From an uncultured Bacilli bacterium (GTDB taxonomy: Bacteria > Bacillota_I > Bacilli_A > RF39 > UBA660): a stretch of DNA of 11,609 nt. How positions within the stretch are numbered: position 1 is the first letter of the stretch; the number at the start of each line of letters is the position of its first letter. The stretch is from positions 1 through 11,609 of the forward strand of contig CAKOLP010000016.1 of NCBI GenBank assembly GCA_934096025.1, given 5' to 3'. The notes below the pieces were generated by a model, which had not been told where the DNA came from, searched no databases, and saw nothing but the letters and a program-made list of their open reading frames with translations. Positions 5,978 through 11,609 of this stretch are shown one piece after another. The position numbers and the translations under genes are program-made.

Positions 5978-5979
5978 AG

Positions 5980-6423
5980 CTATAAGTTTTCTTCTTCTAT
6001 ATCATCAACCACTACTAAATCTGCTAAGTCGTCATCTTCCACATCATCAGTTTCATCAGTCTTATCATAAAAGATGTCTTCATCTTCTTCATCTTCGGTA
6101 ATTTCGTCAACTTCTTCTTCACTTTTTTCTTCGGTTTCTTCAGTTTCTTCTTCTTCATCTACTACTAAATCGAAGTTATGTCTTGTTTGTAAGTCCCAAA
6201 AGCCATTGTCTAGCATTATAAACTTTTTATTGATAGAAAGTTGTTCAAAAAAATCCATTATTTGATTATCTACAGTCTCAGCAGGAAGTTCAAGTATTTC
6301 ACAAACACGAGCAAATATTTCTTTTAACTTCATTTTATGACCATTTTCTTGAAGAACTAATAATGCTATATCATCATATCCCATAAGCTCTAATTCTTCT
6401 TTAGATAAATCTTTTATTTTCAT
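5980..6423 (-). CDS. rpoE: DNA-directed RNA polymerase delta subunit
   Basis: Delta is an auxiliary subunit of Bacillota RNA polymerase that displaces nucleic acids, speeds enzyme recycling and makes transcription more sensitive to the initiating nucleotide. Residues about 14-80 form the HARE-HTH domain (YDDIALLVLQENGHKMKLKE, then KKFIMLDNGFWDLQTR). From about residue 84 the chain is an almost unbroken run of Asp and Glu, the disordered acidic tail that defines the subunit. The 147 residues compare with 173 in B. subtilis. ATG 6423 is preceded by AAGGAG. This site overlaps the argS stop (12 nt between genes), so translation is probably coupled to argS. The stop is TAG. Confidence 0.95.
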   Translation of the reverse strand: MKIKDLSKEELELMGYDDIALLVLQENGHKMKLKEIFARVCEILELPAETVDNQIMDFFEQLSINKKFIMLDNGFWDLQTRHNFDLVVDEEEETEETEEKSEEEVDEITEDEEDEDIFYDKTDETDDVEDDDLADLVVVDDIEEENL

Positions 6424-6435
6424 TTTTCATTCTCC

Positions 6436-8040
6436 TTACATTTTTTCTGGGGGAATTACCCCGATTAAATCTAATGCGTTTTTAAGTGTTTGTTTAACAC
6501 ACCTAATTAAATTTATATTTTCAAAAGTTTCTTCAGAATTAGAAGTTATAACTCGTTTATTTGCATAGTAAGCATGAAATACACTAGCTAGTTCATAAAC
6601 ATAGTTTGTTATCAAATGAGGCTTCTCTTTTAAGGCTGCATTTTCAACAACTTCACTAAATTCGTAAACTTTTTCTAAAACATTATATGATAGCTTATCA
6701 TTTAATGCAATATATTTTTCTATATTTTTTGTTTCTTTACAATCCTCTAGGATAGAACATATCCGAGCATAAGCATAACTTACATAAAAAACTGGGTTTT
6801 CATTTGACTTACTTTTTGCTAAATTAAGGTCAAAGTCCATTTGCGTATCTAGACTATACTTTGAAAAGAAATATCTTACGGCATTTACACCTACTTCATC
6901 AATTAATTCTTTTAAAGTAACGGATTTACCACTTCTTTTACTCATTTTTACTACTTCACCATTTTCCACAAGGCGTACTAATTGAAGAAGCTTAACATCT
7001 AATTTTTCAGGGTCATTTCCTAGGGCTTTAACACTACTTTTTAATCTTGCTACATAACCATGGTGATCAGTTCCGAGAATATCAATAATCTTATCGTAGC
7101 CACGAGCATATTTATCATAATGGTAAGCAATATCAGGAACTAAATAAGTAATTGTTCCATCTTCTTTTATTAAAACGTGGTCTTTATCATCAAATAATTT
7201 ACTACACGCAAACCATGTTGCCCCGTCTTTATCATAAGCATAACCTTTTTCTTTAAAATTATTAATAATATCTGTTAAATTGTACTTTTCTTTAATCTTT
7301 TTTTCACTTGTGAAACAATCATATTCTATTCTGTATTCTTTTAAATCACTTTTAATTCGTGAAAGTAAAAAGTCTATTCCTAAATTTTTAAAATATTCTA
7401 AATCATTATTTAGGCATGAATCTTGGTATTTATCATAAATGTCTTTAGCTATAGCAATTATTTCTTTACCAAAATAACCATTTTCTGGCATAGTAGCTTC
7501 TACGCCACAGGCTTCTTTATATCGTGCTAAAATAGATAATCCTAAATTATTTATTTGATTTCCAGCATCATTTACATAATATTCTTTCGTAACTTGGAAG
7601 CCAGAAAACTTTAATATTCTTGCTAAAGAATCTCCGTAAGCCCCTCCCCGGGCATTTCCTAAGTGAAGTATCCCTGTAGGATTAGCACTTACAAATTCAA
7701 TGTTTACTTTTTTATTATTACCGATATTATTGCTTCCATACTTTTCTTTTTGTTCTAGGCAATAGTTTATGTTTTCTAATAAATAATCTTTTTTTACAAA
7801 AAAGTTAATAAAACCGGGAGCTTTAACTTCTACTTTAGTAATATAATGGGCATCTATTTTGGCAGCTATTTCCTTAGCTATTTCTAAAGGTGCTTTTTTT
7901 AGGGCTCTTGCAAGTTTTAAAGCTATATTCGTAGAATAATCTCCGTTTACTTCTTCTTTTGGACGACTTATTTCCACTATTTCATCAACCCCGAACTCAT
8001 TTATTATACCTTTAATTAAGTTTTCTAATTTAGTTTTCAT
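6436..8040 (-). CDS. argS: Arginyl-tRNA synthetase
   Basis: A class Ia synthetase that charges tRNA-Arg in the cytoplasm. It has 534 residues, slightly short of the usual 550-560. The Arg-tRNA N-terminal additional domain is at about 1-85 (VNGDYSTNIALKLA, then KAPGFINFF). The HIGH-type motif HLGN is at 126-129 in SANPTGILHLGNARGG. Conserved YYVNDAGNQINNL and GTDHHGYVARLKS follow. The KMSKS-type loop KMSKRSG starts near 365, and the C-terminal anticodon-binding helical domain ends in ALDLIGVIPPEKM. The ATG overlaps the end of the preceding YwiB-like gene by 11 bp and has GAGGTGG as ribosome-binding site, pointing to translational coupling. Confidence 0.98.
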   Translation of the reverse strand: MKTKLENLIKGIINEFGVDEIVEISRPKEEVNGDYSTNIALKLARALKKAPLEIAKEIAAKIDAHYITKVEVKAPGFINFFVKKDYLLENINYCLEQKEKYGSNNIGNNKKVNIEFVSANPTGILHLGNARGGAYGDSLARILKFSGFQVTKEYYVNDAGNQINNLGLSILARYKEACGVEATMPENGYFGKEIIAIAKDIYDKYQDSCLNNDLEYFKNLGIDFLLSRIKSDLKEYRIEYDCFTSEKKIKEKYNLTDIINNFKEKGYAYDKDGATWFACSKLFDDKDHVLIKEDGTITYLVPDIAYHYDKYARGYDKIIDILGTDHHGYVARLKSSVKALGNDPEKLDVKLLQLVRLVENGEVVKMSKRSGKSVTLKELIDEVGVNAVRYFFSKYSLDTQMDFDLNLAKSKSNENPVFYVSYAYARICSILEDCKETKNIEKYIALNDKLSYNVLEKVYEFSEVVENAALKEKPHLITNYVYELASVFHAYYANKRVITSNSEETFENINLIRCVKQTLKNALDLIGVIPPEKM

Positions 8041-8368
8041 CTATTCCACCTCTTGTTACAATTATTGTTTTATTTTCTTCTCCGAGAGAATATGTTAATG
8101 TTATACTATTGTCATCTTTTAAAAAGCTAGTGGCTATATCATATTTTAAATCTTGGTTTAAAAAAGTTATTGTTAATATGTTGTTAATAAAGTCTACTTT
8201 GAAAGTATTGTCTTCGGTTACTCTGGCATATGTTTTTTCATTAAGATTTATAATATGCGTACCATATTCATCTATGTATTCTAAAATATTGTCAGTAAAT
8301 TTAGCTTCTTTATTATGTTCTTCTATTATAATTTCGTTATCACTTATTAGTTTCCAGTCAATTAACAT
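8030..8368 (-). CDS. DUF1934 / YwiB-like beta-barrel protein
   Basis: A 112-residue soluble protein of alternating short beta-strand-like stretches, with no signal peptide or membrane helix. The ITLTYSL and TIIVTR strands at the C terminus fit the calycin-like DUF1934 family. The strongest argument is position: in B. subtilis the DUF1934 gene ywiB lies directly before argS, as here, where the two genes overlap by 11 bp. Function is unknown. The start is placed at ATG 8366-8368, behind GAGGTG. An in-frame TTG at 8387-8389 lies upstream of that ribosome-binding site and has none of its own. Sequence similarity to DUF1934 is weak by eye, so the family name is tentative while the gene itself is solid. 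Confidence 0.65.
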   Translation of the reverse strand: MLIDWKLISDNEIIIEEHNKEAKFTDNILEYIDEYGTHIINLNEKTYARVTEDNTFKVDFINNILTITFLNQDLKYDIATSFLKDDNSITLTYSLGEENKTIIVTRGGIDEN

Positions 8369-8392
8369 AATACACCTCTTTTTTTCCAAAAC

Positions 8393-8421
8393 ATTATAAC
8401 AGAATTTAATATAAATGTATA
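8393..8421 (-). promoter_or_regulatory. Promoter of the YwiB-like-argS-rpoE-prfA operon
   Basis: On the minus strand, -35 TATACA (8421-8416, 4 of 6 consensus), a 17-nt spacer and -10 TATAAT (8398-8393) with extended TGT. The start point would be near 8386, giving a leader of about 18 nt to the ATG at 8368. It also argues against the TTG start at 8389, which would lie upstream of the transcript start. Confidence 0.65.
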
Positions 8422-8427
8422 TATAAT
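8422..8427 (+). promoter_or_regulatory. Candidate -10 of the class A PBP gene
   Basis: A TATAAT hexamer on the plus strand 35 nt upstream of the TTG start. The -35 position is poor (ACAGAA region). It directly abuts the -35 of the divergent operon promoter, so the two transcription units share one control region. Confidence 0.4.
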
Positions 8428-8462
8428 TCTATTAAATACATACTAAATTTTAGGTGAGTACT

Positions 8463-10409
8463 TTGAAAGTAATAAAATTTTTTGTTAAAATGTCGACTTT
8501 TTTATTTATATCTATGATTGTGGTAATTACTGGGCTATATGTTTATGCTTATATTAGTCCGAAACTTGATTTAAAAACTAGTGGAAGCTTATATATTTAT
8601 GATAATAAGAATGAATTATTATACCAAGGTTCTAGGTCAAATGAGTGGATAGATATTGAAAATATTAGCCCTGATTTAATTAATGCTGTTATTGCTGTTG
8701 AGGATAAGAATTTTTATAAGCATAATGGGTTTGATTATTTAAGAATTGCTAAAGCTATGGCTGTAAATATTAAAAATAAGAAAATATATCAAGGTGCTTC
8801 GACGATATCTCAACAATATATAAAGAATTTATATCTTGATTTTGATAAAACTTGGAAAAGAAAGATTGAAGAAGCTTTTTTGACACTGGAACTGGAAGTC
8901 CATTATGAAAAAAAACAAATCTTAGAGGGATACTTAAACACTATTAATTATGGTCAAGGAAACTTAGGTATTGCTAATGCTTCGAAATATTATTTTAATA
9001 AGAAACCTAATGAATTAACTTTGGAAGAAGCAATAATTCTTGCAGGTATTCCCAAAAATCCCGCGGGATATAATCCCGTATCTAATTATGATAATGCCAT
9101 AAAAAGGGCTTGGGTTGTTGCTAAGTCAATGCTTAATAACAATTATATTGATGAAAATACTTATAATAACTTGTTTCAAAAAGATGTAGAAATATATGGG
9201 GAAAGTAAACAAAATAATTTACAAATGCTTATGTATTATCAAGATGCTGTTTTAAATGAATTAAATAAAATCCAGGAAGTGCCTAAGTCTTTAGTTGATG
9301 CCGGAGGAATTAAGATTTATACGACACTGGATATTGAAGCCCAAAAGAGTATGGAACAAAATATTTTAGATAATTTAGGTGATGAAAATATTCAAGTTGC
9401 TAGTGTTATAGTAAATCCAAGTACCGGGGCTGTTTTGGCCTTAACCGGGGGAACTAATTATGCTACTAGTCAATATAACCGTGCTATTCACAGTAAAAGA
9501 CAGGTAGGATCTACAATGAAGCCTTTCTTGTATTATGCAGCTTTAGAAAATAATATGACTATGTCTTCGACTTTTTTAAGTGAAGCTACGACTTTCAACC
9601 TATCAAACGGAAAAAGTTATGCGCCCCAAAATGCCGGGGGTTTATATGCTAGTAAAAATATAACTATGGCTACAGCTTTAGCTTTATCAGATAATATTTA
9701 TGCTGTTAAAACCAATCTTTTCTTAGGGGGCGATGCCATGATTGATGTTGCTAAGAGAGCTGGTATTACAACAAATTTATCCAATGTTGCTTCCTTACCT
9801 TTAGGTACTACGGAAATAAATATGCTAGATTATGCTAGTGGATATACAACTTTTGCTGATAGTGGATATAAAAAAGACTTATATTTTATTGAAAAAATCG
9901 AGGACTTAAATGGTAATGTTTTATATGAACATGAAACAGAAAAAAAATTAGTGTTAAATCCTAACTATACTTATATCTTAAATGAAATGTTAACAAGTAC
10001 AACGAATGCTGTTTTTACGGACTATACTACCCCGACGGCTTTAAATATTGCTTCACAATTGACTAAAAAATATGCACTTAAAACAGGGTCTACGAATACC
10101 GATTATTGGGTTGTTGGATACAATCAAGATGCCCTTGTTATGATGTGGAGTGGATATGATAATAATTTGGAAGTAAATAATAAGGTTAGAAATAGCACCA
10201 AGAAAATGTGGGCAAGTACAATAGAGGATGTCTTAAAAGATAAAGAAGATAATTGGTATAAGATGCCTAAAAATGTGGTGGCAATTCCTAGAGATGCTGT
10301 AAGTGGGGAAGAAGCTAAGGACAATAAAAAAACTGCCCTTTACTATTATGTTAAAGGCAGTGAACCAGGGGCACTTAAAGAAAGCTATGTTAGTAAGGAA
10401 GTAGAATAA
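8463..10409 (+). CDS. Class A penicillin-binding protein (bifunctional glycosyltransferase/transpeptidase)
   Basis: The protein polymerises lipid II into glycan strands and cross-links the stem peptides outside the membrane. Numbering is from TTG 8463, chosen because AGGTGAG (8452-8458) is its ribosome-binding site. The GTG at 8454 lies inside that site. One membrane anchor spans about 8-30. The GT51 domain (about 60-210) shows AVEDKNFYKHNG with catalytic Glu80, then QGASTISQQYIKNL, RKIEEAFLTLELE and ILEGYLNTINYG. The transpeptidase domain (about 310-600) has the acyl-enzyme serine S350 in GSTMKPF, SDN at 408-410 and KTG at 539-541, so both activities look intact. The 648-residue length suits a compact PBP1a type without C-terminal PASTA or fibronectin additions. 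It is the only plus-strand gene, divergent from the argS operon and convergent with noc. Confidence 0.95.
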   Translation: MKVIKFFVKMSTFLFISMIVVITGLYVYAYISPKLDLKTSGSLYIYDNKNELLYQGSRSNEWIDIENISPDLINAVIAVEDKNFYKHNGFDYLRIAKAMAVNIKNKKIYQGASTISQQYIKNLYLDFDKTWKRKIEEAFLTLELEVHYEKKQILEGYLNTINYGQGNLGIANASKYYFNKKPNELTLEEAIILAGIPKNPAGYNPVSNYDNAIKRAWVVAKSMLNNNYIDENTYNNLFQKDVEIYGESKQNNLQMLMYYQDAVLNELNKIQEVPKSLVDAGGIKIYTTLDIEAQKSMEQNILDNLGDENIQVASVIVNPSTGAVLALTGGTNYATSQYNRAIHSKRQVGSTMKPFLYYAALENNMTMSSTFLSEATTFNLSNGKSYAPQNAGGLYASKNITMATALALSDNIYAVKTNLFLGGDAMIDVAKRAGITTNLSNVASLPLGTTEINMLDYASGYTTFADSGYKKDLYFIEKIEDLNGNVLYEHETEKKLVLNPNYTYILNEMLTSTTNAVFTDYTTPTALNIASQLTKKYALKTGSTNTDYWVVGYNQDALVMMWSGYDNNLEVNNKVRNSTKKMWASTIEDVLKDKEDNWYKMPKNVVAIPRDAVSGEEAKDNKKTALYYYVKGSEPGALKESYVSKEVE

Positions 10410-10424
10410 TTACTTCTTTATTTT
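10395..10424 (+). terminator. Terminator of the PBP gene, spanning both convergent stop codons
   Basis: AAGGAAGTA (10395-10403) pairs with TACTTCTTT (10411-10419) over 9 bp with one G-U, around a 7-nt loop, followed by A and four U. Both stop codons sit in the loop region: the PBP TAA (10407-10409) and the noc TAA (10412-10410 on the minus strand). The U run is short. On the minus strand the hairpin is weaker and lacks a U run. Confidence 0.5.
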
Positions 10425-11417
10425 AATTGTAATTGTTGTGCCACTTTCATCATTTGAAATGTTTATTTCACATTTATCTTTATCTAAGTTTAAATCAATT
10501 ATTTTCTTAGTTACTTCTTCAGCATAAGCTTGGCTATTTTCACTAGGTAAAAAATCATCAAGCATTTCAATATCATCTTCAATATTTTGAATAGGTTGAG
10601 GCCTTTCTTCTTCAGTACTTAAGTTAGCTGCTGAGTCTTCCAAAAAGTTAAAGAACTTATTAGGAATATTTTCCGGAGTGCCAAAAAGTGAATCCGGATT
10701 TTTGGGCTTAACATCGTTTATTTGATCTTCGATTGGCACAATATCTTTAGAATTATTTAACATATTTTCTATATCTGGTGTTTTATCTACATTATTCAAA
10801 GTTTTTTCTCCTTTTTTTATTATATCTTCTAATTGGCGAACTGTTAATCTTTCAGAAATTATTCGATTTAATAGTTCTTGTTGTTTTGTGTGATTTGGTA
10901 CTTTTAATAAAGTTCTAGCGTGTCTTTCAGAAATTTTTTCATTTAAGACAGCATCTTGTACGGAAGCATCTAATGTAAGAAGTCGCAATTTATTAGAAAT
11001 GGCTGACTGAGATATCCCCATTTTCTTTGCTAATTCTTCTTGGGTCATATATCCTTTATCTAATAATGCTTGGTATGATTTTGCTTCCTCGATGGCTGTT
11101 AAGTCTTTTCGTTGAATGTTTTCAACTATTGCCACTTCTGCTGAGGTAAAATCATCAAGATTAGAAACTATTCCCGGTACTTCAAGAAGTCCAGCCATTT
11201 TAGCGGCTTTATATCTTCTTTCTCCGGCGATTATCTCGTATTTATCTTCCTTTTTTCTTAATATTAATGGCTGAATTATACCATGAACCTTGATAGATGA
11301 AGCTAAGTCATTTAAGGACTCATCATTAAAGGTAAGTCTAGGTTGGAACCTATTAGGTATAATGTCTTCTATAGGAATTTGCAATACTTCTTGTTTTTTA
11401 TCTATATTTTCATTCAC
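10410..11417 (-). CDS. noc: ParB/Noc-family CTPase DNA-binding protein, Noc-like
   Basis: Proteins of this family are CTP-dependent DNA clamps: ParB loads at parS for chromosome segregation, Noc at NBS sites for nucleoid occlusion. Of 335 residues, the N domain (about 12-105) has IPNRFQPR, HGIIQPLIL, the CTP-binding GERRYKA at 65-71 and ENIQRKDL. The HTH is at about 125-148 (TQEELAKKMGISQSAISNKL). A low-complexity acidic linker of about 95 residues follows (about 203-297), then a short C-terminal segment likely for dimerisation. The four residues that separate ParB from Noc are Q137, K143, T148 and R165, which match Noc at three positions. Next to rsmG, as in B. subtilis, Noc is favoured. The N-terminal amphipathic membrane helix of Bacillus Noc is absent. 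The start is GTG with a weak AGGG ribosome-binding site. Promoter at 11441-11469. Confidence 0.85.
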   Translation of the reverse strand: MNENIDKKQEVLQIPIEDIIPNRFQPRLTFNDESLNDLASSIKVHGIIQPLILRKKEDKYEIIAGERRYKAAKMAGLLEVPGIVSNLDDFTSAEVAIVENIQRKDLTAIEEAKSYQALLDKGYMTQEELAKKMGISQSAISNKLRLLTLDASVQDAVLNEKISERHARTLLKVPNHTKQQELLNRIISERLTVRQLEDIIKKGEKTLNNVDKTPDIENMLNNSKDIVPIEDQINDVKPKNPDSLFGTPENIPNKFFNFLEDSAANLSTEEERPQPIQNIEDDIEMLDDFLPSENSQAYAEEVTKKIIDLNLDKDKCEINISNDESGTTITIKIKK

Positions 11418-11440
11418 TTAAATCAACCCTATCTTAATTA

Positions 11441-11469
11441 ATTTTATCTTAAAATATGTTTTTTTTCAA
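11441..11469 (-). promoter_or_regulatory. Promoter of noc, overlapping the rsmG stop codon
   Basis: On the minus strand, -35 TTGAAA (11469-11464), a 17-nt spacer and -10 TAAAAT (11446-11441), each one base from consensus. The TGA stop of rsmG is inside the -35. The leader to the GTG start would be about 17 nt. No terminator is visible after rsmG, so read-through is also likely. Confidence 0.6.
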
Positions 11470-11609
11470 TTATTATTTTTATTTTTTAATGGTTTTTTGA
11501 TTATTTTGTCGTATGAACGGAGATTATCAAACTTACTTTCTTGGTCTTTTTTTATTTTTAGAATGTTTCTTCCTCCATAATCTTTAAATAAATCAAAGCT
11601 AAATGTGTC
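11466..11609 (-). CDS. rsmG: 16S rRNA (guanine-527 N7) methyltransferase, C-terminal end
   Basis: The last 47 codons and a TGA stop are visible, and the rest lies beyond the right edge. The end of the open frame contains YGGRNILKIKKD and LRSYDKIIKKPL, which fits the C terminus of RsmG (a basic strand followed by a Tyr-Pro-Arg-like segment and a KKPL-type ending). RsmG methylates G527 of 16S rRNA using S-adenosylmethionine. In B. subtilis rsmG directly precedes noc, exactly as here, which is the main support. If TGA were read as Trp the frame would add only five further codons before TAA. Confidence 0.75.
   Translation of the reverse strand, partial: DTFSFDLFKDYGGRNILKIKKDQESKFDNLRSYDKIIKKPLKNKNNN

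Noticed and set aside
6074..6265. Serine-rich 63-codon open frame on the plus strand
   Set aside because: It is the antisense of the Asp/Glu-rich tail of rpoE (GAA/GAT read backwards gives Ser codons). No ribosome-binding site or independent support.
8369..8389. Longer DUF1934 protein from the TTG at 8387-8389
   Set aside because: The TTG lies upstream of the only ribosome-binding site and at or above the predicted transcription start. ATG 8366-8368 fits both.
10124..10324. 66-codon minus-strand frame inside the PBP gene
   Set aside because: Shadow of the C-terminal end of the transpeptidase gene, with no ribosome-binding site and no recognisable domain.
11466..11468. UGA as a tryptophan codon (Mycoplasma code)
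   Set aside because: Trp codons checked in spoIIR and argS are all TGG, no internal TGA was needed in any gene, and the TGA ends rsmG where its C terminus is expected.

Overview
The window looks like a chromosomal core segment of an AT-rich member of the Bacilli, probably an uncultured gut lineage of the RF39/Mollicutes-like type that still builds a cell wall. That placement is inference from gene content, AT-rich codon use and gene order. Every readable Trp codon checked is TGG, and TAA, TAG and TGA all occur as stops, so the code appears standard rather than the Mycoplasma code. Almost all genes are on the minus strand. Their order (YwiB-like, argS, rpoE, prfA, prmC, spoIIR, mntP, murA) is a condensed version of the Bacillus subtilis ywiB-argS / rpoE-murAB-prfA-prmC-spoIIR-mntP neighbourhood.

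Layout from the right end, in the direction of minus-strand transcription. The last 48 codons of rsmG (11466-11609) are followed by a parB/noc-family gene (10410-11417), as in the B. subtilis rsmG-noc pair. A plus-strand class A penicillin-binding protein gene (8463-10409) converges on noc. It diverges from an operon starting at about 8386: a DUF1934/YwiB-like gene, argS, rpoE (RNA polymerase delta) and prfA (RF1), ending at a hairpin that contains the prfA stop codon. Then come prmC (methyltransferase for the release-factor GGQ glutamine) and spoIIR (forespore-to-mother-cell signal), each with its own hairpin terminator. Next is an accessory-looking patch (1637-3432): two paralogous XRE-type regulators with membrane tails flanking an MntP-type manganese exporter. 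The promoter-proximal regulator is intact and the distal one is broken by two single-base frameshifts. murA follows with a strong promoter of its own and a terminator. Last is the first 88 codons of a membrane-anchored SGNH/GDSL-like protein running off the left edge.

Functionally the segment covers cell-wall synthesis (MurA, class A PBP), translation and its termination (ArgRS, RF1, PrmC, RsmG), transcription (delta), chromosome/division control (Noc-like), a sporulation checkpoint signal (SpoIIR) and probable Mn2+ homeostasis. Intergenic space is tight. Several terminators are folded into the ends of the genes they terminate, and several starts are TTG or GTG (murA, PBP, noc). No tRNA, rRNA, CRISPR array, insertion sequence or recognisable riboswitch was found. 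Most of the window is ordinary core genome. The parts that deserve a second look are the Noc-like specificity residues without a membrane helix, the XRE/MntP patch, the overlapping terminators, and the SGNH protein whose nucleophile serine is replaced by glycine.
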